From positions 9,963 through 23,830 of the forward strand of contig DLGT01000144.1 of the NCBI GenBank assembly GCA_002482845.1: a stretch of 13,868 bases of DNA, given 5' to 3'. The translations under genes were made by a program, and so were the position numbers. The stretch comes from Saprospiraceae bacterium UBA7687 (GTDB lineage Bacteria; Bacteroidota; Bacteroidia; Chitinophagales; Saprospiraceae). Numbering within the stretch: the stretch's first letter is position 1; every line of letters begins with the position of its first letter. Shown in pieces: positions 1 through 7,441 of the stretch. Under the pieces are notes generated by a model. It was given only the letters and a program-made list of their open reading frames with translations, was not told the origin of the DNA and made no database searches.

Positions 1-58
1 TCCTTTTTAAGAGCCTGTCACGCTCTGCGTGAGAAGGATTTAGGATGGGTAAAAATAT
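1..58 (-). CDS. hisD: Histidinol dehydrogenase HisD, N-terminal fragment cut by the window edge
   Basis: Only about 19 codons are visible. Reading leftwards from 58, the open frame ends in NPSHAERDRLLKR. This fits the N-terminal pattern NPxxxExxxLLxRP that I recall for Bacteroidota histidinol dehydrogenases, which oxidise histidinol to histidine in the last two steps of the pathway. It lies just after hisG, where hisD is usually found in this phylum. The frame has no ATG, GTG or TTG after its in-frame TAA at 61-59; only ATA (58-56), TTA (52-50) and ATC (46-44) are available. Either a rare start codon is used or a frameshift is present. The assignment rests on few residues plus context. Confidence 0.5.
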   Translation of the reverse strand, partial: MFLPILNPSHAERDRLLKR

Positions 59-65
59 TTATTGA

Positions 66-917
66 TCAAATAACCATATTATCTACAGGAACTACCAAGA
101 TGCCTTCTGCGCCATTGTCTTTTAATTTTCGGATCACCGACCAGAAATCATTGACATGAATCACGGAATGCAAAGAGCTCCATCCTTCCTCTAATAAAGG
201 TAATACTGTTGGGCTCTTGAGCACAGGCAAAATCTTGCTCACTGCCGAAATTTGACGGTTGGGAATATTGAATAAGATGTATTTGTGGTCACGACCTTTT
301 AGTACCGATTGCACCCGAAAGATGATCTCATCTATCCATTCCTTTTTGTCTTCCATAGATTGCATATTTGCAGCGATGCATGCTTCAGATTTTAGGAGAA
401 TATCTTTTTCTTCCAATCCATTTTTAAACAAAGTGCTGCCACTACTCACGATATCACAGATGGCATCAGCAAGTCCGATATTAGGAGCTATCTCAACAGA
501 ACCGGATATCAAATGTATGTCGGCTGTGACGTTTCTTTCATCCAGATATTTCTGCAAAGTCTTGGGATAAGAAGTAGCTATTTTTTTACCTTCCAGAGAT
601 TCGATTCCTTGATAGTCAATAGCTTTGGGTAATGCCAAGGAGAGTCGGCACTTACTAAACCCAAGTTTTTCCAAGACGAAAACTTTAGACCTTTTTTCAG
701 CCAATACATTTTCGCCAATGATGGCAATATCTACGACACCATCTTCTAAGTATTGTGGAATATCACTATTGCGAAGAAAATAAACTTCTGCTGGAAAATT
801 TCGCACTTCTGCTTTGAGTTGATCCATGCCATTGTCTACATACAGACCACAATCTTTGAGCAATTTGATGGAATCTTCATACATCCTCCCTGATTTTTGA
901 ACGGCTATTTTTAGCAT
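66..917 (-). CDS. hisG: ATP phosphoribosyltransferase HisG, long form
   Basis: HisG joins ATP and PRPP to make phosphoribosyl-ATP, the committed first step of histidine synthesis, in the cytoplasm. The 283-residue length is that of the long, self-sufficient form, which carries a C-terminal ACT-like regulatory domain and needs no HisZ. Visible are the N-terminal LKIAVQKSGRM segment, DIAIIGENVLAE (63-74), the PRPP-binding loop DAICDIVSSGST (151-162), and a C-terminal domain from about 212 containing SLHSVIHVNDFW (248-259). The ATG at 917 begins exactly at the conserved N-terminus. In the family, histidine binds the C-terminal domain and inhibits the enzyme. Here the gene also sits behind a His-rich leader peptide and terminator, so transcription is probably attenuated as well. 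It appears to be the first enzyme gene of a his operon, followed by hisD. Confidence 0.97.
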   Translation of the reverse strand: MLKIAVQKSGRMYEDSIKLLKDCGLYVDNGMDQLKAEVRNFPAEVYFLRNSDIPQYLEDGVVDIAIIGENVLAEKRSKVFVLEKLGFSKCRLSLALPKAIDYQGIESLEGKKIATSYPKTLQKYLDERNVTADIHLISGSVEIAPNIGLADAICDIVSSGSTLFKNGLEEKDILLKSEACIAANMQSMEDKKEWIDEIIFRVQSVLKGRDHKYILFNIPNRQISAVSKILPVLKSPTVLPLLEEGWSSLHSVIHVNDFWSVIRKLKDNGAEGILVVPVDNMVI

Positions 918-966
918 CTTTTGGTTTATTTGGTTTAAACCTGCGAGACAAAAATGGGAAGTCTAT

Positions 967-1003
967 AAAACAAAACTGCCCACTCGAAATCAAGCAGGCA
1001 GTT
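967..1003 (-). terminator. Attenuator terminator of the his leader
   Basis: Read on the minus strand, arms 1003-991 and 986-974 form a 13-bp stem (a few G-U pairs) around the four-base loop ATTT, followed at once by TTTGTTTT. The stem core is AACTGCC/GGCAGTT. It lies between the leader peptide and hisG and points towards hisG, so it is placed to stop transcription before the structural genes. Its 5' arm can alternatively pair with sequence around the leader stop codon: 1056-1050 with 992-986, 1045-1043 with 995-993, and 1039-1036 with 1005-1002. This is the expected antiterminator geometry. The alternative pairing was worked out by eye, not by energy calculation. Confidence 0.85.
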
Positions 1004-1044
1004 GTTAATATTTATTTTGATAGGTACATCAAATCACAATCCGC

Positions 1045-1098
1045 TCACCTGATTTCAGGAAAGTAATGATGATGAAGATGATGTAACGAAAGTGTCAT
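1045..1098 (-). CDS. Histidine-operon leader peptide, 17 residues
   Basis: The ATG at 1098 opens MTLSLHHLHHHYFPEIR, followed by TGA at 1047-1045. Codons 6-11 are His-His-Leu-His-His-His, all five His codons being CAT. The peptide sits 10-12 bases after a predicted transcription start and about 40 bases before a strong terminator that precedes hisG. This is the layout of ribosome-mediated attenuation as known from enterobacterial his operons. With little charged tRNA-His, a ribosome stalls on the His run and leaves the antiterminator segment free. With enough, it reaches the stop codon, masks that segment and the terminator forms. The composition, position and partner hairpin together make chance unlikely. 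Confidence 0.88.
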   Translation of the reverse strand: MTLSLHHLHHHYFPEIR

Positions 1099-1115
1099 AA
1101 GTGATAATTGAAATG

Positions 1116-1123
1116 CAAATATA
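1116..1123 (-). promoter_or_regulatory. Promoter -7 box of the his operon
   Basis: The minus strand reads TATATTTG, an exact match to the Bacteroidota primary-sigma -7 consensus TAnnTTTG. Transcription would start near 1110, about 12 bases before the leader-peptide ATG. No clear -33 TTTG is visible, which is common in this phylum. The hisG 5' leader would be roughly 190 bases. Confidence 0.6.
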
Positions 1124-1211
1124 GCGTAATAATAATCTTAAAGAAGAATTGTTTAAAAAAAATGAAAAATATTTTAATTTTAGTAATCGAATAAAATACA
1201 TGCCCCATTTC

Positions 1212-1397
1212 TTTTTTAAAAGGCCTCATACTCCAAATGTTCTTTATTTGATCCTACTCCAAAAAGCCATTAGTTTAAACTACAGTAAAACCTTAGTTCA
1301 TGATTCATTGATAATCAAACGTTTCCCTTTAGGGTCTAGGGTAAAAAACAGTTGATTATCAAATTTGACTGTTATTGGAGTAGGCTCTTTAAAAACT
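1212..1397. repeat. Imperfect nested inverted repeat
   Basis: Exact inner arms are CCTACTCCAA (1253-1262) with TTGGAGTAGG (1375-1384), and TTGATAATCAA (1308-1318) with TTGATTATCAA (1352-1362). The right-hand outer arm (1375-1397) also matches, with gaps, the segment at 1212-1236, which has its own ACTCCAA. The arms are therefore a partly duplicated inverted repeat of about 186 bp with a 33-base central loop. It may be a decayed miniature transposable element or a structured non-coding segment. No target-site duplication or coding capacity was seen. Confidence 0.5.
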
Positions 1398-1608
1398 TCA
1401 CTTTATTGCCAAGCGCAACGCCCATCCGACCTTTTCATTTTTAGTCAAAATGTCACAAAACAACACTAAGAATGGGAAACTGTAAAAGCCAATACACACA
1501 CGCCAAAAACATAACAATACTAAACATCAGCAAACCATTTACCACAAAACACTAAACACCAATAAAATTAAATATGTAATTAAATTATAATATATAAAAC
1601 ACAATTAT
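1398..1608. other. Non-coding stretch rich in A and C
   Basis: No credible gene or hairpin is seen here. From about 1450 to 1570 the plus strand is very poor in G and T and rich in A and C (for example ACACACACGCC and ACAAAACACTAAACACC). This strand asymmetry differs from the flanking DNA. Such a stretch would stay unfolded if transcribed. It lies just upstream of the candidate promoter of the large secreted-protein gene. Confidence 0.4.
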
Positions 1609-1616
1609 TATTTTTG
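1609..1616 (+). promoter_or_regulatory. Candidate promoter -7 box for the 1207-residue secreted protein gene
   Basis: TATTTTTG matches TAnnTTTG. It would start transcription near 1622 and leave a 5' leader of about 290 bases before the ATG at 1911. That is long, and no -33 element is clear, so the assignment is tentative. Nothing else recognisable was found between 1617 and 1910. Confidence 0.35.
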
Positions 1617-1910
1617 CAACATTTATACCAATACTACACCTTGCACTGATCATTCAGATGTACGCAAGATTTAAAAATCAAAGCTAGAGTGACACTTAAA
1701 TTCTCCATAGCTTAGAGAACACGTCGACTAACGTACAAACTAATTGAACAATCAAACTTAAATCAGCGCAAAGATTTATTCACTTTTTCAATGAGCCATT
1801 AAACCAATGATTTGTCCATTTGGGCATCAATATATTTTATCTTTTTATTTCATCACCTTTCAGCTATTCCTGAATTCAAACTAATTTTAAACACCATCAA
1901 ACCTCAAAAC

Positions 1911-4900
1911 ATGAATCAATTTAAAAAACTTTTTTGCACAAAAATGACTATCATTTTGTTCTGCTTATTCATTCAAAACATAGTATCTGCACAAGTAACA
2001 GATGTCAAATACATGCTTAGATTTAATGATACTACAGAACTATTTGATGCTTTTTTAATTTCAGAAGCTGGTAACGCTACCACAGTCCAACAACGAACAC
2101 AGTTCAATTCTCAATTCAGTGTGGTAGTGCCATCTGGATCTAGTGTCAGTGTTTCTGAAAACTTTCTCCCGCTCGTAGGCAATCAAAACTATAATAGTAT
2201 GACACCCAGAGAATGGAGAATAATGAATAGTATTACCGCTCCATTGTCGAATCCACATAATGATTACCATGCGATTAATGTGTCCTTATCACCAGCGGCC
2301 CAATATAACAACATAACACAAGGAGATACCTTAAAGTTATTTTCATTATCTGTGCAACCAATCCCAGCATGCAAGCAAGAAGTGAGAATGTTTGAAAATG
2401 ATACAGACCCGACGTCACAGGATCCAAGCTTTATGGGTGGAGATTTCTCTAATGGGTTTACGATGGGGGGCTCTTTGCAGTTATATAGTGGCAATATTGT
2501 TGGTAACATAATTACCATCCCTACAGTAGAGATTACAGGAGATGATTCCATTTGCCCAGGTAGTTTGACAACAGTATTTCCTACTTCAGGTGGCGAGTGG
2601 ACAAGTTTCTATCCCAATATTGCTTCTATTAATAATGCGGGTATAATCACAGGACTAACTGAAGGCGATGCTAGATTTATATTTAGAGATAGTGTGACAG
2701 GTTGTAGGTCTCTGCCTACAGATATTATTACGGTACTAACTCAACCTAGTGTTTTTAATACACCAGCAGTATGTGCGGGTTCTAACCTAACAATTAGCCC
2801 GAATCCATACCAAGGACCATTCACAGCAAGTCCCAATAACCCTCCTGGAGGCACAGTTGTAAATAATAATGGAATTTATTCCTTCCAATTTAGTGATGAA
2901 GCCGTAGGTATATTTGATTTTTTCCCGAGTGGAACACTTTGCCAAGATACTTTAAGAATATTAGTAAATCCAAGACCTATTGTCTCTTTCACTGGAGACC
3001 AGAATATTTGTGTTGGTGATGTCTCTCAATTATCTCCTATTACTGGTGGAAGCTGGATAAGCAATAACCTTTCAGTTGCGACTGTAACAAATGCAGGTCT
3101 TGCAACTGGTTTCGGTGTTGGTACTGCAAGCTTTACTTATACATCTTCATCGACAGGTTGTGTTTCTCTTCCATCTGAAGCATTGATTGTCCGTAAAAAA
3201 CCTACTATCTTAAATGTATCTACCGTTTGTGCAGGTACAACATTTGCTTTAAGTCCTAATCCATTTCAAGGTCCTTTTACACCCAATCCTAATAATCCAC
3301 CAGGTGGTACAGTCACTGAAAATAATGGTATTTACTCATTTGTATTTAGTTCGAATGCTGTTGGAACTTTCGAGTTTTTCTCTAATTCCCTGTTTTGCCC
3401 TGATGTCATAAGAATCCCTGTAATTCTTCGACCAGTCGTCACTTTCCCTGGAGATAAAACCTTATGTATAGGTCAAACAACCAATCTTTCACCAACTTCA
3501 GGCGGATTTTGGACTACTAATAATCCATCAGTAGCGACTGTCACAAACAATGGAACGGTAACTGCAATAGGACCCGGAAGCGCTAATTTTATATATACAT
3601 CAATTCTAAGCGGATGTACATCATTGCCTACAGAACCTGTCGTTGTAAGTCCACGTCCTACAGTCACTGTAAGTAAAGATTCGATCGATATAGGAAAAAC
3701 AGCATCGCTTACACCGACTACAGGTGGAACTTGGTACAGCAACGATACCACTGTCATAAAAATAATAAACAATGCTTTGGCTAGCGGTATGATGCCAGGA
3801 TCTACAAGTATATATTTTGTACAAAATGGTTCGGAATGTGCATCACGAAATGTAAACATGGTGGTGACAGATCCTATGAGTTCAATAGTTGGGTTTGCTT
3901 TCAGAGATATCAACGGTAATGGCCTTTTTGATTCTCAAACAGATAGTCCCCTACCCAATTGTGCCATTAATATCGCTTCCTTAAACAGTACTTTTTACAC
4001 AGACAAAACAGGTTATTACAATCTTAGATTAATACCTGACGAATATGAGTTAAATTTTACAGTACCTTACGGAAATTGGACAAACAACAGCATCACAAAA
4101 ACAGTAACTGCAAATAATGCCATCGAATATGTCTTTGTAGCTTTTACACCCGAAGCAGAAGATCCAAATGCTTTAGTCACCATCAGTCCCTCTAACCTTG
4201 TGTGTAATAATTTAGAGAATCTAGGTGTTACAGTTTTTAATAGTACTAGTCAATTGGTGTCAGGTTACCTTGGTATCCACATTGATGAAAAAACTTTTGT
4301 CAATGATAGTGATCCATTCCCCATTGGTGCAAGTGATAACGTTATATTCTGGGAATTTATTGATTTATTACCTGGACATACTTTTACACCTAATATTGAA
4401 TTGGATATCCCACTGCCCCAAATGGAAGGTGATAGTTTGTTTTTTGAAGCATTTAGCATTAGCCAATTAGGAGATACTTTATCTACCTTTATATATGCAG
4501 ATGCTATAAATTGTGGTCAAACATCTCAAAATATGTTGAATTGGCCTAACCGACCGGGCGAAGAAAACTTTACCTTAAGAGAAGAATCTTTGGACTATTT
4601 AATTAGATTTGAGAATCCAACTTCTGCATCCATAAAAACGATCACTGTTGCAAATACCCTTGACAGAAACATTGATCTATCTAGTATTCTTATCAAAGAA
4701 TCAAGTCATAATATGACATCTTACAAAGAAGGTGATAAAATATATTTTGTATTCGAAAACATCAATCTTGGCGGAAGTTCAGGAACCAATGATGGTTATG
4801 TAGCTTTCAAATGCAAGTTTAAAGAAGATGTAGCAGATGGTACCATTATTACTAATCTTGCAGAACTTACTTTTGATGAGAAAAAAGAAACAACTAATAC

Positions 4901-5534
4901 AACAATCAACACCATTGTGACAAATACACCATGTTTTACCCAATCCAAAGACGTTAATGTTTGTCCAAGTATAGGTTATACCATCGGTCAAACCACCTAT
5001 TTCGAAGCAGGTACTTATGGTGAAATTCTACCTGGCATTGGAAGTTGTGATACTTTCCAAATGGTAAATGTAAGTTTACTTTCAGAACCATCAAACGGAT
5101 TGACTCAACAAGGAAATCTGCTTGTCGCAGAAGGCGAAGGAAACAATTATTATTGGTATGAATGTAATAACCCAAATCAAATTGTAGCTACAACGGCAAT
5201 TTATGCACCGAGTCAAAATGGAAGTTATTTTGTAATCGTAGAAGGTGAATTTTGTTCATCAAAATCAGCTTGTGTAGACTTCATCTTAAGTAATAATGAA
5301 GATTTACTCAAAGAAAACATCAAGATATTTCCAAATCCAACCCTAGACATGTTGAATATCGAAAGCAATATACCCATAGAACAAATCAGTATTAAAAATA
5401 TCCTAGGGGCTCTCCAAAGTATTACCAAAACAAATACTTCTATCATAGATTTAGGACCTGTTGTTAATGGCATTTACTTCATTGAAATCAAAACAGCTCA
5501 AGGCACGCTAATTAGTAAAGTAATTAAACAATAA
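1911..5534 (+). CDS. T9SS-secreted multidomain protein with alternating Ig-like modules
   Basis: This 1207-residue protein is exported and probably surface-attached or released. Residues 1-27 are a signal peptide with likely cleavage at VSA|Q, which is why the ATG at 1911 is preferred to the longer open frame from TTG at 1812. After a unique region come Ig-like modules of two kinds. Type A (GGxWxSNNPSVATV, ending GCxSLP) lies at about 203-280, 354-428 and 505-581, with a diverged copy at 582-655. Type B (VCAG, SPNPxQGPFT, NNPPGGTV) lies at about 281-353 and 429-504. Next are an SdrD-B-like segment (GFAFRDINGNGLFD, about 656-748), a DUF7619/DUF11-like domain (LDYLIRFENP, about 876-1003), a SCDTF-type segment and a C-terminal T9SS type A sorting tail (IKIFPNPTLDMLNI, from about 1132). 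Each Ig module carries a cysteine pair, except the last. The substrate is unknown; adhesion is plausible but inferred. Confidence 0.9.
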   Translation: MNQFKKLFCTKMTIILFCLFIQNIVSAQVTDVKYMLRFNDTTELFDAFLISEAGNATTVQQRTQFNSQFSVVVPSGSSVSVSENFLPLVGNQNYNSMTPREWRIMNSITAPLSNPHNDYHAINVSLSPAAQYNNITQGDTLKLFSLSVQPIPACKQEVRMFENDTDPTSQDPSFMGGDFSNGFTMGGSLQLYSGNIVGNIITIPTVEITGDDSICPGSLTTVFPTSGGEWTSFYPNIASINNAGIITGLTEGDARFIFRDSVTGCRSLPTDIITVLTQPSVFNTPAVCAGSNLTISPNPYQGPFTASPNNPPGGTVVNNNGIYSFQFSDEAVGIFDFFPSGTLCQDTLRILVNPRPIVSFTGDQNICVGDVSQLSPITGGSWISNNLSVATVTNAGLATGFGVGTASFTYTSSSTGCVSLPSEALIVRKKPTILNVSTVCAGTTFALSPNPFQGPFTPNPNNPPGGTVTENNGIYSFVFSSNAVGTFEFFSNSLFCPDVIRIPVILRPVVTFPGDKTLCIGQTTNLSPTSGGFWTTNNPSVATVTNNGTVTAIGPGSANFIYTSILSGCTSLPTEPVVVSPRPTVTVSKDSIDIGKTASLTPTTGGTWYSNDTTVIKIINNALASGMMPGSTSIYFVQNGSECASRNVNMVVTDPMSSIVGFAFRDINGNGLFDSQTDSPLPNCAINIASLNSTFYTDKTGYYNLRLIPDEYELNFTVPYGNWTNNSITKTVTANNAIEYVFVAFTPEAEDPNALVTISPSNLVCNNLENLGVTVFNSTSQLVSGYLGIHIDEKTFVNDSDPFPIGASDNVIFWEFIDLLPGHTFTPNIELDIPLPQMEGDSLFFEAFSISQLGDTLSTFIYADAINCGQTSQNMLNWPNRPGEENFTLREESLDYLIRFENPTSASIKTITVANTLDRNIDLSSILIKESSHNMTSYKEGDKIYFVFENINLGGSSGTNDGYVAFKCKFKEDVADGTIITNLAELTFDEKKETTNTTINTIVTNTPCFTQSKDVNVCPSIGYTIGQTTYFEAGTYGEILPGIGSCDTFQMVNVSLLSEPSNGLTQQGNLLVAEGEGNNYYWYECNNPNQIVATTAIYAPSQNGSYFVIVEGEFCSSKSACVDFILSNNEDLLKENIKIFPNPTLDMLNIESNIPIEQISIKNILGALQSITKTNTSIIDLGPVVNGIYFIEIKTAQGTLISKVIKQ

Positions 5535-5571
5535 CAAACCGTCAGGTAAGACAACGCCCATATATTATTAT

Positions 5572-5618
5572 AAAGACCGATACAAATAGTGACAAGCTTT
5601 TGTATCGGTCTTTTTCTT
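5572..5618 (+). terminator. Strong intrinsic terminator after the secreted protein gene
   Basis: AAAGACCGATACAAA (5572-5586) and TTTGTATCGGTCTTT (5599-5613) form a perfect 15-bp stem with a 12-base loop, followed by TTCTTT. It starts 37 bases after the stop codon of the secreted-protein gene. The A-rich left flank means it could also act on the opposite strand. Confidence 0.9.
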
Positions 5619-5913
5619 TATAATACCAATAGTGATATAGCCTTTTAACCATTGAAATACAATTATCCATTAACATATATAACAAATTGAATAAATATTT
5701 TAAAAAATATCTCGAGAATAACTATTTATTGAGATAGGTTTCTTCCGCATTTTTGTCTTTAGTTTAAAAGTGTCTGAAGACGGCAAAAACAAAAAACTGC
5801 ATGAGCCAAAACTATGATTTATATGAGATCAAATGCAAAATAATTGATTATTATAATTAATGAACGAATCTCAAAGGCGAGTTTTTTTTGTTTCCGTCGG
5901 GAAGATAACTTTA

Positions 5914-6091
5914 AACCTGCATTATGCATTAGAACTTCGTAGTGAAGGCTGAAAGGCCAATAAAATAAGAATTTTCGAGAGCGAATCATAGTCACCCCTA
6001 TGATGAGTGATTGAAAATTATCCGCCGCGGCGGAGCCTTATTTTGAAGGAATTTCGGCATGTAATAGATTTTCTAATGCATAATGCGGGTT
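5914..6091. repeat. 178-bp nested palindromic element, MITE-like or structured RNA
   Basis: The outer arms are 21-bp inverted repeats (5914-5934 and 6071-6091) with a single mismatch. Moving inward, further arms pair in order: 5948-5954 with 6052-6058 (one G-U), AAAATAAG 5962-5969 with CTTATTTT 6037-6044, AATTTTC 5970-5976 with GAAAATT 6013-6019, and ATCATAG 5985-5991 with CTATGAT 5998-6004 around a 6-base loop. Side hairpins are CTTC/GAAG (5935-5947) and the perfect palindrome CCGCCGCGGCGG (6022-6033). The whole element can fold into one long stem-loop on either strand. It has no coding capacity. A non-autonomous mobile element or an intergenic repeat family is likely; copy number cannot be judged from this window. 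Confidence 0.7.
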
Positions 6092-6132
6092 GAAGCGTTA
6101 AGAAGACAAAACAGCGGCGGCATTTTTTGTTT

Positions 6133-6158
6133 ACTTTTTTTTGCTGAAGAAAAAAAGT
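6133..6158. repeat. A/T hairpin downstream of the palindromic element
   Basis: ACTTTTTTT (6133-6141) pairs with AAAAAAAGT (6150-6158) across the loop TGCTGAAG. A GC-rich GCGGCGG (6114-6120), repeating part of the 6022-6033 palindrome, and the stretch TTTTTTGTTTAC precede it. The remaining DNA between 5619 and 5913 and between 6159 and 6303 shows no gene. Confidence 0.5.
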
Positions 6159-6303
6159 TAAAGCCTTGCCGGCTCGAAGCAATTGTTAAATATTGAGTAG
6201 AATCTTTTTAATTATAAGGAATGAAAAATTGAAAAGATATTGATTATGAAATTTGATATTCATACAATATCCACTAATAACTACAAAAAGTAAAGAAAAT
6301 CCC

Positions 6304-6311
6304 TATATTTG
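6304..6311 (+). promoter_or_regulatory. Promoter -7 box of the trhO-PBP unit
   Basis: TATATTTG is an exact TAnnTTTG match, identical to the his-operon box. Transcription would begin near 6317 and leave about 50 bases before the trhO ATG. No -33 TTTG is visible at the expected distance. Confidence 0.55.
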
Positions 6312-6367
6312 CCTGATTATTTATTAGTATTGAACCGCTTCCTGCAAAAGCGACTAAATCACTTATC

Positions 6368-7429
6368 ATGAAATCCTTACACAATAGAGTCAATAAAGAC
6401 GTACTCAAAGCCAGGCTTTTGGCAGATCAGACACCACGTGTCACCTTATCTTTTTACCAATATTATCACCTTCGCAATCCCCAAATCTTTAGGGATCATT
6501 TTTATATCTTACTTTCAGAAGTAGAAGTACTAGGAAGGATTTATGTTTCTTATGAAGGTGTAAATGCTCAAGTCTCTGTACCACAACATCAAGTAGAAGC
6601 TTTTAAGGAAGCCATGCAAACCATCACTTTTTTGCAAGATATCAGACTTAACTTTGCTATTGAAGATGATGGAAAATCTTTCTTCAAACTTATCATAAAA
6701 GTCAGAGAAAAAATAGTAGCAGATGGTTTGGATGACAAAACATTCGATGTCACGAATAAAGGTATCCATTTAAAAGCAGAAGAATTTAACAAACTTGCCG
6801 ATCAAGAAGATACCATCATCATCGATATGCGCAATCATTACGAAAGTGAAGTAGGTTATTTTCAGAATGCCATACTCCCTGATGTAGAGACTTTTAGAGA
6901 AGCCCTTCCTATCGTAGAAGATATGTTGAGCGACAAAAAAGACAAAAATATCATCATGTATTGTACAGGTGGTATTCGTTGTGAAAAAGCTAGTGCCTAC
7001 TACAAACACAAAGGTTTTAAGAATGTGTACCAAGTAGAAGGTGGCATCATCGAATACGCAAGAAGAGCCGCAGAATTAGGAATAGAAAATAAGTTTATAG
7101 GTAAAAATTTTGTTTTTGATGAGCGCTTAGGCGAAAGGATTTCACCTGATATCATTGCTAAATGTCACCAATGTGGGACTCCATCAGACCACCATATCAA
7201 CTGTGCCAATGATGCATGCCACATTTTATTCATCCAATGTCCATCATGTGGTGAGAAGTACGAAAATACTTGTTCTTTAAAATGTCAAGAATTCAATAGA
7301 TTGCCTGAAGATGTTAAAGAGTCTTTACGCAAAACAGAAACCTTCAATGGCACTAAGTTTGGAAAGGGTCGTTACAAAGCGCATCACAAAGATTATTCTT
7401 TAGAAGAAAATCAACTAGAAATTAGTTAA
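6368..7429 (+). CDS. trhO: tRNA uridine(34) hydroxylase TrhO (YceA family, rhodanese domain)
   Basis: TrhO hydroxylates uridine 34 of certain tRNAs to 5-hydroxyuridine with molecular oxygen, the first step towards the wobble modifications cmo5U and mo5U. The 353 residues fit the family. An N-terminal acylphosphatase-like region (about 24-115, with SYEGVNAQVSVP) precedes a rhodanese domain (about 130-235) with active-site loop YCTGGIRCEKAS, in which C199 is the expected catalytic cysteine and C205 follows. A C-terminal cysteine cluster (C266, C269, C279, C284, C291, C294, C302, C306) probably binds metal. The ATG at 6368 begins at a usual family N-terminus. The gene is 12 bases ahead of the penicillin-binding protein gene, so the two are probably co-transcribed; a functional link is not evident. 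Confidence 0.95.
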   Translation: MKSLHNRVNKDVLKARLLADQTPRVTLSFYQYYHLRNPQIFRDHFYILLSEVEVLGRIYVSYEGVNAQVSVPQHQVEAFKEAMQTITFLQDIRLNFAIEDDGKSFFKLIIKVREKIVADGLDDKTFDVTNKGIHLKAEEFNKLADQEDTIIIDMRNHYESEVGYFQNAILPDVETFREALPIVEDMLSDKKDKNIIMYCTGGIRCEKASAYYKHKGFKNVYQVEGGIIEYARRAAELGIENKFIGKNFVFDERLGERISPDIIAKCHQCGTPSDHHINCANDACHILFIQCPSCGEKYENTCSLKCQEFNRLPEDVKESLRKTETFNGTKFGKGRYKAHHKDYSLEENQLEIS

Positions 7430-7441
7430 CCTATTAAGACC

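Noticed and set aside
259..570. 103-residue open frame antisense to hisG
   Set aside because: hisG is unmistakable on the other strand and the antisense translation shows no recognisable motif.
1149..1355. 68-residue open frame on the plus strand
   Set aside because: It starts at TTG, has a composition like AT-rich non-coding DNA, resembles no family I know, and runs through the inverted repeat.
1812..1910. N-terminal extension of the large secreted protein
   Set aside because: It begins at TTG and precedes a textbook signal peptide at the ATG at 1911; the extra 33 residues would put a non-secretory segment in front.
2519..3873. Tandem DNA repeat or CRISPR-like array
   Set aside because: Periodicity is at the protein level only; DNA copies differ widely and there are no short identical repeats with spacers.
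3473..3913. 146-residue antisense open frame within the secreted-protein gene
   Set aside because: It is opposite a clearly coding repeat region whose protein pattern is conserved; its hydrophobic translation is a by-product of the sense-strand codons.
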